From assembly GCF_012641745.1 (NCBI RefSeq), contig NZ_WEHZ01000002.1, positions 62,001 to 126,000 on the forward strand: DNA of 64,000 nucleotides. The letters run 5' to 3'. This stretch comes from Pseudoalteromonas peptidolytica (lineage in GTDB: Bacteria; Pseudomonadota; Gammaproteobacteria; Enterobacterales; Alteromonadaceae). The position numbers and the translations under genes are program-made. Shown piece after piece: positions 56,096 to 64,000 of the stretch. The notes below the pieces were generated by a model. That model had not been told where the DNA came from and ran no database searches. It saw only the letters and a program-made list of their open reading frames with translations. Each line of letters opens with the position of its first letter. Position 1 is the first letter of the stretch.

Positions 56096-56686
56096 TTAAG
56101 CCTGCCTATCAATTAGTTGGGTTTCACGAGTTTTTAAAAATGCTACCGCTTTTTCTTGGTACTCTCGAAGGAAGGGTTCGGAAGTGATTTTGGCTACTGT
56201 TTGTTGTTTTTGCTGGGCGATGCCATGTGAACCATGAAATGCGCGATAATTTTCTTGCTCCATCTTGGCTGTTCTCTCTACACTTTCGGCAAAAAAATCG
56301 CTGATCTCTATCTTATCATCAGCGCGGTAATCAAGCTCAGAAAAGTCAGTATTATCTAGTGCTCCTTTAACGCCCATCACATCATCCCAAAAAGTGTCAC
56401 GCAAGCTACCCGAATATCCGCTAGCGCGAGCCATATCCGATTCTAAAGTTCGAATAGCATCGACAATACCGGTAAATTCGTTAATAGACATGTTATCAAA
56501 GTCGAAGCCATCGGGATTTAGTAGCGCACTGTGTGGTGAGCTGTTACGCGTATCACCAATATACGCCGCGATAGTTGTTGATTCGTCGGGCTGTTGTTGT
56601 AAGTCATCTCTCTTGGGGTTGTCTGCTTAAGATGGTGTTTTCACAGGTGTGAAAATCAGTGAGTCAGAGTGGATACGAAAATTCAT
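56096..56686 (-). pseudogene. hypothetical gene with an in-frame stop at codon 20
   Basis: ATG at 56686 with AAAAAGGAG upstream opens MNFRIHSDSLIFTPVKTPS, then TAA at 56629-56627, and the same frame continues with protein-like sequence (DDLQQQPDEST, AAYIGDTRNSS, LLNPDGFDFDN) into MSINEFTGIVDAIRT and on to 56096. The intact product would be about 196 aa. Translation could restart at the ATG at 56491 (131 aa), but that ATG lacks a clear ribosome site. No known domain is recognised. The unit is probably a recent nonsense mutation or a sequencing error. The remaining 56687-56861 stretch has no gene. Confidence 0.6.
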
Positions 56687-56861
56687 TGTTATAAAAACTC
56701 CTTTTTGTTTCAACACAATGTTTAATATGTATCGGCCTTGCTTTTGATTTACCTTAGGTGATTTCGCGACTTTTATTCAACCAGTTGTGTGATGCGGTAA
56801 GTCATGCCATAGGCTTTCAGCTTGTCGCTTCAGTCACTATGGCATGGTGTTCTAGTTCGTA

Positions 56862-58562
56862 CTAGAGTCCAAGTACTTGTTTACCTTGCTTAAAGGTAAC
56901 ATCAACAGGAATGTTCGCTTCAGAGAGCTTATCTAGGTCTTTTTGTAGTTCCGCTTTGATATCGCCGTGCGTTGCGATTAGTTGATCGACTTTTTGATAG
57001 TCACCGTCACCTTGTAGCGTTAGGATAAGGTTAGACAGTTTCTCCATCGCTGCGCCCATCTTCTCCATATTCACTTGATATAAGCCGTCCGTGTTTTTAG
57101 AGAATGCGCCTTCTTGCTTAAAGAAGTTAAATCGGATCATATTCGCCTTACCGTGTGCACTAGATGCACCAAAGCGTACTGAGCGGAAGATCCCCGCCAT
57201 AAAGGTGATGTAATAATCCTCAAGCGTACCTTCGGTGATCTCGCCTTTTTTAAGTAGTTGCTCAACCATGTATAGGCCTAGGATATCGGCTTTACCTTCT
57301 TCAAGCGCACTGGCGTGTTCTTGTAGTGACTGACGAACAGTACCTTTACCCGTAATAGTATTTTTAATGCCTAGGCCATGGGCCACCTCATGGAACATGG
57401 TATTAGCAAAGAAAGCATCAAAGGTGATGTGCTTACGTTGCTCAGGGACAATAAGTTGATCTGCGATTGGCACTAAGATCTTGTCGAATTTTGCACGCAT
57501 TGCGTTTTTAAGTTGCAGGCGACGGGTACCTTTTTGTAGTTGTACTTCCTCGTCATTTGGCAGGTTAATCGCAATGGTTTTACTACCTGCGTTTGAATGA
57601 CCGGCATAATAAATGACGTCATATGCGTTTAGGTCGGCATCAGAGCCTGGCACTTCTTGCTTGTATTTATCCTCAACAGGTAAGCCTGTTTGAAGCTCAG
57701 GTAAGAAAGCGGCAAACTTAGCGAGGCGTTCACTCCACGCCAAGTCTTTAACCAGAACGTAAGATTCAAAAGCGGTGCGGTAGCCAAATAGTTGATCTTC
57801 ATAGGTTTCGATCGGGCCGATTACCACATCAATTGGATTATTTTTCATGTCCATCCACGCAAAATCAGATGCTTGATAGCTGTTGTTCACCAAGGCATCT
57901 GCACGTAGGTTTAAGTAATGCGCAAACTCTTTGTCTTGTGCCAGTTTACTTGCTTGGCGTAATAGCGCTGCGGCTTGGTCTAGCTCGGCTTTGTAGGCTG
58001 AAGAGTAGGGGATACTGTATAGCTTTCCATTTTCATCGCGTCGAATAAGAGAATAAAGTCCTGTTTTGTCTTTTACTTCAGCGTTGTTTAGCTCATCCTT
58101 AGTGATGTCGCTTGGGTAAAACTCCGCGCCAAGCGCTTTATCTTCAAAACCAGAAAGAAAAACTTGGTCGCCGTTCAAACGATCCCAAGGCCCATAGTTG
58201 ATGTCGGCGAACTGACGCACTTTTTCATCTGAGATTTTGCCTAGGAAGGTTGTTTTGTCTTCGCCAAATGCTTGCTGCCAAAATAAATTATCCATAATAA
58301 CGGAAGCGTCGATAAGTAAAGCCAGCATTTTTTTCTGGTTATCACTTAGGTGACCTAGGTCTGTTTCTAGCGTTACTGGGGTATAAATATTTAGTCGGTC
58401 TTGAGACGCATTCACAAGCTTGTAGCCTGATTGTTTGTTATCAGCTTGGGCTTGCTCAGTTTGTGCACTAGGTTCTTCAGAAGAAGTTGATGGCTCAGAG
58501 CAGCCAGTGAGGGTGAGACCTGTTGCAAGCGCGATTGCAACTGAAATCGTAGAGTGTTTCAT
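56862..58562 (-). CDS. dipeptidyl-peptidase III-like lipoprotein, family M49
   Basis: 566 aa. The signal sequence has lipobox LTGC (Cys21), followed by a Ser/Glu/Gln-rich linker. The zinc site is MFHEVAHGLG (HExxH here, whereas classical DPP III has HExxGH), and the third ligand Glu is in LEEGKADILGLY, equivalent to EECRAE of M49. Metallopeptidase, probably anchored facing the periplasm. Single gene. Confidence 0.85.
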   Translation of the reverse strand: MKHSTISVAIALATGLTLTGCSEPSTSSEEPSAQTEQAQADNKQSGYKLVNASQDRLNIYTPVTLETDLGHLSDNQKKMLALLIDASVIMDNLFWQQAFGEDKTTFLGKISDEKVRQFADINYGPWDRLNGDQVFLSGFEDKALGAEFYPSDITKDELNNAEVKDKTGLYSLIRRDENGKLYSIPYSSAYKAELDQAAALLRQASKLAQDKEFAHYLNLRADALVNNSYQASDFAWMDMKNNPIDVVIGPIETYEDQLFGYRTAFESYVLVKDLAWSERLAKFAAFLPELQTGLPVEDKYKQEVPGSDADLNAYDVIYYAGHSNAGSKTIAINLPNDEEVQLQKGTRRLQLKNAMRAKFDKILVPIADQLIVPEQRKHITFDAFFANTMFHEVAHGLGIKNTITGKGTVRQSLQEHASALEEGKADILGLYMVEQLLKKGEITEGTLEDYYITFMAGIFRSVRFGASSAHGKANMIRFNFFKQEGAFSKNTDGLYQVNMEKMGAAMEKLSNLILTLQGDGDYQKVDQLIATHGDIKAELQKDLDKLSEANIPVDVTFKQGKQVLGL

Positions 58563-59277
58563 AATGCTCCCTTGTTGTCTGTGTTCTTGGGTCTGTTGAC
58601 CTTTGCTGTTTGACTTTTGTTTTCCTGAGTATGTTTTGATCGCGACGCTCGGCTTTCAGCCCAGTGAGCTAGGCAAAAGTTGAGCAACAATGAGCAAGTC
58701 GCACTTAGGTGAACCCCTAGAGCAGCGTTTGGTTGGCATTTCAACAGTGTTGCCCCACAAGGATGTGGGGTAAGGTGACTTTGTAGAAGCACAAAGTCTT
58801 TATCGTCTGACTGACATAGAGTAACTATGCTACGCAGACTCTGCCTTGTATAAATACCAATCAAACTACTCCAAAAACAAACGTAAAAGATAAACAGATC
58901 CTGATTATGTTGAGATTACCCTACACGATTTTGTATTACTGTGCCTAGTTAACCTAAATTGATATGTGGTATTCAAGTCGCAGTTAATGTGAAGGGTTAC
59001 CATTTATGCCCAGATGTGGGCTTTTTCCAATATTTTTATGTTAAAGCTAGCCGCAAAGTACGGTATACCTTGAATTCTAACTTGCTAATTATTGGGGGTA
59101 TATAAATAAAATATTATTTTCCTAGATTTTCTTAACTTTATCCGAAAGTTAGACAATACTTACGTCATAGATACTAAAAATCAGCAGTGTGACCACCAGC
59201 AAGCGCAGTGCCTACTTTTATTAAAAACTTACGTTTGCAGTCGGGTCTTTTATTCAGTTATTAAGGGATTTGGTTTC
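58563..59277. other. long intergenic region between the M49 and HDOD genes
   Basis: 715 nt. The 58600-58864 part reads open in one frame, but its protein looks like translated non-coding DNA. It holds a CCCCACAAGGATGTGGGG inverted repeat near 58750-58770 and ends in ATACCAATCAAACT, resembling the dispersed-repeat terminus. The 59030-59277 part is AT-rich and presumably carries the HDOD promoter. No gene supported. Confidence 0.5.
59008..59026 (+). terminator. orphan terminator-like hairpin
   Basis: GCCCA-GATG-TGGGC followed by five T on the plus strand. The nearest upstream plus-strand gene ends 3 kb away, so it may close an unrecognised small RNA or be chance. Confidence 0.35.
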
Positions 59278-60117
59278 ATGTCTACAGAAAATGCTTTGCT
59301 CACGATTCTAACTGATAGGATCAATAACGACACCTTGGTATTGCCGACATTACCTGAAATTGCAGTGCGTGTAAGGCAAGCGGCAGATGACCCTGAAATT
59401 AACTTGATGCAGATGGCAGACGTTATTTCTCATGACCCAGCCCTTGCAGCGCGTATGATTAAAGTTGCTAACAGCGCTTTTATGGGGCGTTCGGTTAAGG
59501 TCAATACCTTAAACCAAGCGGTAACGCGAATTGGTCTAAGACAAATCAAGAATATTGCAACTGCGATGGCCATGGAGCAGCTATTTGTCTCTAATAATAA
59601 GCTCATAAAAACATACATGGACAAAGCTTGGCAGAAGACGTTAAAAGTCGCTTGCCAAGCGATAACAACGATGGATTTTTATCTTCGCGTCAATAAGCAC
59701 ACTTCGCTCAACAGAGATACAATCACGTTAGCTTCTTTGGTGTTTAATATCGGTGTTTTGCCTATTTTGACAGAGGCCGAGCGTCACCCCGAAGTGTTTG
59801 CCAATCCAAGCTTTTTGGCCCATGCCATCCAGAAATTAGGCGGCAAAATTGGGGGAGCGATAATGCGTGAGTGGGAATTTACCGACGAGTTCGTTGAAGT
59901 CGCAGAAAGCTGGGCAAATCCAAATTACCGACCAGAACATGTCTGTTATGTCGACTTTATTCGTGTGGGTGCAATCGTAGAAGGTATTTTACAGGTGTCT
60001 GATAAGTCTGCAGCATTAAAACAATATGAAGAAAAAGGAATAATTAAGGAAGTGAGTATGTTTGCCGATGACACTTATTTAAGTGTACTCGAAGACGTCA
60101 AAACAATGTTTGCTTAG
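59278..60117 (+). CDS. HDOD domain signalling protein
   Basis: 279 aa. The HDOD fold covers ~20-215: LPTLPEIAVRVRQAADDPE, VISHDPALAARMIKVANSAF, NQAVTRIGLRQIKNIATAM and a degenerate HD region. No output domain. HDOD proteins are found in regulation of motility, quorum sensing and stress without known enzymatic activity. The start has AAGGGA 10 nt upstream. Confidence 0.92.
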   Translation: MSTENALLTILTDRINNDTLVLPTLPEIAVRVRQAADDPEINLMQMADVISHDPALAARMIKVANSAFMGRSVKVNTLNQAVTRIGLRQIKNIATAMAMEQLFVSNNKLIKTYMDKAWQKTLKVACQAITTMDFYLRVNKHTSLNRDTITLASLVFNIGVLPILTEAERHPEVFANPSFLAHAIQKLGGKIGGAIMREWEFTDEFVEVAESWANPNYRPEHVCYVDFIRVGAIVEGILQVSDKSAALKQYEEKGIIKEVSMFADDTYLSVLEDVKTMFA

Positions 60118-60167
60118 CTCCTTTTGCTTCTCGTGAATACAAAGGCCTCTGTCGAGGTCTTTGGCGT

Positions 60168-61061
60168 TTATGGCAAAACATCGGCTCGAGGCTTGCTAAA
60201 TATTTTGCTTATCCGAGCACCTGTAACAGAAACCGTTAAGCCACATAAAATAAAACCACCCCCAATAGCTTCCATTCGCATCAACTGCTCATTAAGTAAT
60301 AAGGCTGAACCTATAATGCCGACAATAGGGATTAATAAGGCAAAAGGCGTTACTGCTGCAGCCTTGTGATTTTTAAGTAGCCAACCCCATATTGCGAATG
60401 CAATCAGTGTTGAGATATAACCCACATAGGCAATGGATAACCAAGACTGTGTTGTGGTGTTCAGTAGTAAGGTCAATGGAGAGTCTGTTTCAATAAAATA
60501 AGACAGTGTAAAAAGTGGCAATGGCGGCACTAGACTTACCCAAACAATAAAATGGAGTAAATTAACGTTTTGCAGGCGCTTCATGATGAGGTTTGAAAAC
60601 GACCAAAATAATGCCGCGAACAGAATGAGCACCGCGCCCAATATTGTCGTTGACCCAGACGAGTTGATAAAAAACAAACTAAACCCAAACGTTGCGATGC
60701 TGATCCCCACCACTTGAAAGCGATCCATGGTTTCCTTTAACAACAAAACACTTAGCAAAATCGTGAAAATGACTTGGGCTTGAAGCAGCAAAGAAACAAT
60801 GCCAGCTGACGCATTTGATTCCATCGCAATAAACAGCAAGCTAAACTTAAGCACACCTAAAAATAGCCCAACACTGAGTACGTTCTATATCGACGTTTTA
60901 GGAAAAGGAATAAAGAATACTGCAGGGATCGCGACTACCAAAAAACGCAAGCCTGAGAATAAAATAGGAGGCAGCTCTGCTAGGCCAAATTTAATGACCG
61001 AAAAGTTAAGCCCCCAAATTATCACTACTATTAAAGCCAATGAAATGCTTTTTACATTCAC
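60168..61061 (-). pseudogene. EamA/DMT-family transporter interrupted by an amber codon
   Basis: GTG at 61061 (GGAG upstream) starts VNVKSISLALIVVIIWGLNF, and the frame reaches PKTSI and then TAG at 60887-60885. It continues in the same frame as NVLSVGLFLGVLKFSLLF and on to 60168. Without the TAG this is a normal ~297-aa, ten-helix EamA exporter. A Trp (TGG) at this place would fit the family. A single-base nonsense change therefore splits it at codon 59. An ATG at 61133 would give a longer, less typical N-terminus. Confidence 0.75.
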
Positions 61062-61159
61062 GCGCGTCAAACTCCGTTTAATTGTACTTATTACTGCTTC
61101 GGGTATCGGACTACTGATGTAAATTGTCTTCAAAGCCTGAAATTCAGGTTAGCAAAGCG

Positions 61160-61267
61160 TTACTGCCAAAGCCGAGCTCCTATCATGCCATTGAAGAGTA
61201 AATAAAGCGCTACAAATGCGTTGGTTAGTGCAAATAAGGTGGCCAGCCAGTAACTAAACGCTTGCAT
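61160..61267 (-). CDS. possible small membrane peptide or gene remnant
   Basis: ATG at 61267 gives 35 codons with one hydrophobic helix (AFSYWLATLFALTNAFVALY). The frame is open upstream to 61361 without a start codon (IFTRLLCANSERTARSQ) and has no ribosome site, so it may be the end of a decayed membrane-protein gene. Confidence 0.25.
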   Translation of the reverse strand: MQAFSYWLATLFALTNAFVALYLLFNGMIGARLWQ

Positions 61268-61338
61268 TTGAGAGCGTGCCGTCCGTTCGCTATTGGCGCA
61301 AAGTAACCTTGTGAAGATAGAGTATTGAACTGGATAAA

Positions 61339-61373
61339 GAAAAATTGATAGCCATATCCGCTATCAATTTTTC
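61339..61373. terminator. bidirectional terminator downstream of rdgC
   Basis: GAAAAATTGATAGC and GCTATCAATTTTTC pair perfectly (14 bp) around a 7-nt loop, with T-runs on both strands. It lies 41 nt after the rdgC stop. Confidence 0.9.
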
Positions 61374-61413
61374 GTATCCAAAGCTCAACAAGCTCTAGAT
61401 GATGACTCTAAAA

Positions 61414-62328
61414 TTAAGACTCTAGGCCTTCGTCGTCACCAAGACCTTTGGTTAGGTCTTCTAACAACTCTTTGATTTCTTCTGATACCAAAATAAAGTC
61501 AGCATCCAGTTTAACGGCTAGATCTTCTTTCGGAATATCCGCATTTTGGTCTTTAAGTGCCTCTGCATAGCTTAAACGTTTTAATGTACCGTCGTTTTGT
61601 AAGACGAATTTCACACGCTCACGCCAATCTAATGCGAGTTTAGTTACACGTTTACCGTTTTCTAAATGCGTTTTGATTTCATCTGATGAAAGGTCATGTT
61701 GTTTTAACTTGACTTGAGCACCGTTGTCGTCAGGCTCTTGCAACTCAGCATCGGTGCTTATTGCAAAGCCTTCGGGCGCGGTAAATTCGGTTAGCCAGTG
61801 TGTTAGCTGTAAGTCTAAATCATAGTTCGCAAACGCTGGTACAACAGGGAGTGTGCCTAGAGACTTACGTAGCAGAGCAAGTAGCTCTTCTGCTTTGTTG
61901 AAGCTGGCGCTATTTACAATCACCCAACCTGATTTTTGGTCGATAAAAGCAAACTGTAAGCTAGATTTTTTGAACGCTTGAGGTAATAACGTAGCAAGAA
62001 TATTTTCTTTGATGTCGTCTTTTTCTTTTTTCTTTACTGGACGATTTTCTTGCTGTTCTATTTGCTCAATTTTTTCTGCAACCATTTCATTGACAACGGC
62101 TGCTGGTAGCACTTTTTCTTCACGCTTGGCACAGACTAAAATGCTGTCTTGTGAAAAATGCGAAAGCATCTGGCCATGTTTACCAAAAGCTTTTGTCCAG
62201 CCAAAAGTTGTCATATCTTGGCTGCCACATGGGCGGAAAATATCCTGCTCTAGCGCTTTTTCAAAGTCCTCTTGTGTGTAGTTGACATCTTGTTTGAATT
62301 TATAGCAGATTAAGTTACTGAACCACAT
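61414..62328 (-). CDS. rdgC: recombination-associated protein RdgC
   Basis: 304 aa from MWFSNLICYKF at 62328, equal in length to E. coli RdgC. An ATG at 62412 was rejected because its extra residues do not fit. Conserved blocks are FRPCGSQDMTTFGW, LPAAVVNEMVAEKI, LLRKSLGTLPVVP, TKLALDWRERVKFVL and LDADFILVSEE. RdgC forms a DNA-encircling dimer and limits RecA. A dispersed repeat (62421-62631) sits in its upstream region. Confidence 0.96.
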   Translation of the reverse strand: MWFSNLICYKFKQDVNYTQEDFEKALEQDIFRPCGSQDMTTFGWTKAFGKHGQMLSHFSQDSILVCAKREEKVLPAAVVNEMVAEKIEQIEQQENRPVKKKEKDDIKENILATLLPQAFKKSSLQFAFIDQKSGWVIVNSASFNKAEELLALLRKSLGTLPVVPAFANYDLDLQLTHWLTEFTAPEGFAISTDAELQEPDDNGAQVKLKQHDLSSDEIKTHLENGKRVTKLALDWRERVKFVLQNDGTLKRLSYAEALKDQNADIPKEDLAVKLDADFILVSEEIKELLEDLTKGLGDDEGLES

Positions 62329-62420
62329 AGAATTAAGCTCATTTGGAATTAAATTGCGCTCATCATAGCAAAAAGGCGTAAGTTTGTATTCCTGAAGATA
62401 TTCGCTAATCAATTCATATA

Positions 62421-62631
62421 ATACTAATTTGACTTAATACTTGCTCAATTTGAAGGAGTAAATCTGACGCTAACAGCGTTAAAAATTTCTTATTTAGAAC
62501 AACTAAATAGCAAAATTTTTGCCTTGCCTACACGAATGTGGGTACCGTGGCGATAGCAGGACGCGGTAGCGGGGTTATTGACAAAATTTTCTCGCCTCAA
62601 AATAGACCACTTACATTAAGGTAATTGGTAT
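62421..62631. repeat. dispersed repeat, copy 3
   Basis: A 211-bp element nearly identical to copy 1, including CAAAATTTTTGCCTTGCCTA and TTTTCTCGCCTCAAAATAGA, with ends ATACTAATT and AATTGGTAT. It lies just upstream of rdgC and could influence its transcription. Confidence 0.87.
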
Positions 62632-62775
62632 AAGTCGAAATCATTTACCTTAAAATCTTTTTTTACGTTGGTTTGTTTGGTATTTGTACAAGGGGATAGT
62701 GTACATTTCTACGAGGCTCTAAAAAAACAAAACTGGTGGCAGCCGTTCAACTGTTGTACCTGCTTGGCAAGGGCC

Positions 62776-62811
62776 AAAAACCAATGGCTAGTGGAACATA
62801 GCCATTGGTTT
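62776..62811 (-). terminator. terminator overlapping the end of the sensor kinase gene
   Basis: Read on the minus strand, AACCAATGGCTA and TAGCCATTGGTTTTT form a 12-bp stem with a T-run. The stem includes the kinase stop codon. Confidence 0.85.
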
Positions 62812-64000
62812 TTGAAGATCTTTGGGAAAGCTAATATAGTAAGTCAAGCCTTTTCCTTCTTCGCTTGTTACTTCAATATCGCCATTCAATGTTTGTTTCA
62901 CCAAGTTTAAGGTAATATGTGTGCCCAATCCGCTACCGCCTTGATCACGTTTGGTAGTGAAAAATGGGTCAAACAGGCGCTCAAGTTGTGCTTTTGTCAC
63001 GCCCTTACCATCATCTTGATAAACAATATTAACAGCACCATTATCTTCGGTGATTTTTATATCGATATTACCTTTATCTTGATTCTCAAAGCCATGGATC
63101 AGCGAATTCATAATAAGGTTAGTAAAAATTTGGCTAATTGCGCCAGCTGGTAAGTTAAGCGTCATGTCCTCTGGACATTCGATATTGACCTGGTGATGTG
63201 TTTTTTTCAGTTTTGGGTGCAAAGAACGAATAACCTCACCAAGGTATTGCTTCATATTAATCGTTCTTATCGCTTCACTGGCTTGGTCAACGGCAATTTG
63301 TTTAAAGCTTGCAACGAGCTCAGATGCCCTATCTAAATTGGTGGTAAGCAGGCTAGCGCTCTGTTTGGCTTCGCTAATAAATTCCTCTAATGCTTTAGGA
63401 GAAAGGGTCTTGGCATTATAAGCAGACTCTAGCTGATCCAATCGCTCTTGTAGAAACGAGGTGGCAGTAACGCCTATTCCCACTGGGGTGTTGATGTCGT
63501 GAGTAATACCCGCGACAAGTCCACCAAGCGCGGCCATTTTTTCCGAACCCACTAAGCGCTCTTGCGCCATGTTTAGCTCATCAACATATTTTTCGAGCTC
63601 TTTTTGTTTCGTTAACAGCTCTTCTTCTGTTTGCTTTCTAAGATCAATTTCTTCGGTCAGTGTTAGCTTTTGTTTTTCTAATTCGTATTTTTGTTGTTGT
63701 AAATCCATCATCGCTTGGCTGAGATTAGAAGTTTTACGCGCGACCTCTTGTTCAAGCTGGATGTTGTGTTGATCTAGCTTTTCATTACTAATGATGAGCT
63801 CTTTTTGTGTTTGGTCTAATTTTTTACGGTATTCAGAAATTTTATCGATCAACTTGTTAAACGCTTCTTCCATTATCTTTAATTCGTTACGCTCCTTCGT
63901 TCCAATGTCTATTCTATGGCCATCAACATTGTCTATTTCGAACTCTTCTATCTGTTCGGTAAGTTCACTCAGCGGCTCAGTCAGCAGCTTTCTAAATGCA
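62788..64000 (-). CDS. sensor histidine kinase (partial, N-terminus beyond right edge)
   Basis: The frame is open to the window edge, about 404 codons visible. The first ~42 visible residues look like the end of a HAMP domain (LLTEPLSELTEQI, IDIGTKERNELK), so a membrane sensor part lies outside. A long coiled coil (~50-130) leads to a phosphoacceptor region (ALGGLVAGITHDINTPVGIG, His in THDINTP). The HATPase domain has NLIMNSLIHGF (N box), YQDDGKGV (G1) and GGSGLGTHITLNLV (G2). It should autophosphorylate and pass phosphate to an unseen regulator. Confidence 0.9.
   Translation of the reverse strand, partial: AFRKLLTEPLSELTEQIEEFEIDNVDGHRIDIGTKERNELKIMEEAFNKLIDKISEYRKKLDQTQKELIISNEKLDQHNIQLEQEVARKTSNLSQAMMDLQQQKYELEKQKLTLTEEIDLRKQTEEELLTKQKELEKYVDELNMAQERLVGSEKMAALGGLVAGITHDINTPVGIGVTATSFLQERLDQLESAYNAKTLSPKALEEFISEAKQSASLLTTNLDRASELVASFKQIAVDQASEAIRTINMKQYLGEVIRSLHPKLKKTHHQVNIECPEDMTLNLPAGAISQIFTNLIMNSLIHGFENQDKGNIDIKITEDNGAVNIVYQDDGKGVTKAQLERLFDPFFTTKRDQGGSGLGTHITLNLVKQTLNGDIEVTSEEGKGLTYYISFPKDLQKPMAMFH

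Noticed and set aside
58559..58864. 101-codon minus-strand frame upstream of the M49 peptidase
   Set aside because: Low-complexity, Cys/Leu/Ser-rich translation without a ribosome site. It overlaps inverted repeats and looks like translated intergenic DNA.

Overview
The window reads like a marine gammaproteobacterium of the Alteromonadales, most probably Pseudoalteromonas. This is inferred from a complete Na+-translocating NQR operon with apbE and nqrM, a DUF3545 gene, M49 and S9B peptidases, an rdgC gene and AT-rich intergenic DNA. No search was run and the species is not fixed.

Layout. (1) 1-6192, minus strand: a leucine-type 2-keto-acid elongation operon, leuA-like, a second diverged leuC, an isoleucine-dioxygenase-like 2-oxoglutarate oxygenase, leuB, and a canonical leuC that runs off the left edge. 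(2) 6193-6783: an AT-rich divergent control region with a short hydrophobic reading frame rich in Ile codons. (3) 6784-30075, plus strand: a lipid-starter assembly line, FAAL-acyl-CoA dehydrogenase-ACP, three monomodular PKS proteins, an NRPS module with thioesterase, and a membrane diiron desaturase/hydroxylase. (4) 30520-38453: nqrABCDEF, apbE and nqrM. (5) 38855-44709: a cobalamin riboswitch followed by B12 uptake and salvage genes, with a shortened cobT, then ung. (6) 44749-64000: ordinary chromosomal genes (DUF3545, a DUF4910-type aminopeptidase/formyltransferase pair, tal, yaaA, a chemoreceptor, DPP IV, HIT, M49 peptidase, HDOD, rdgC, a sensor kinase), with several broken genes.

How the parts fit. 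The assembly line matches korormicin as I remember it: a C18 3-hydroxy-4,6-diene 9,10-epoxy acyl chain amide-linked to a 3-amino-5-ethyl-5-methyl-furanone. A C12 starter plus three malonyl units gives C18. The furanone is a dehydrated lactone of 4-hydroxyhomoisoleucine. The leu-type genes can build homoisoleucine from the isoleucine keto acid, the oxygenase can place the 4-OH, the NRPS can join it to the chain, and the thioesterase can close the lactone. Korormicin inhibits Na+-NQR, and the next operon encodes Na+-NQR with Ala at NqrB position 134. That site aligns to Vibrio cholerae Gly141, where G141A is the reported resistance change. The window therefore carries a product, its unusual amino-acid supply and its altered target side by side.

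Other points: only the middle PKS keeps an intact acyltransferase, the other two having degenerate AT regions. A 206-211 bp repeat with inverted ends occurs three times. Five genes look broken or shortened: a DUF1496-like frameshift, a cobT remnant, a nonsense codon in a hypothetical gene, a nonsense codon in an EamA transporter, and possibly a remnant near 45.0 kb.
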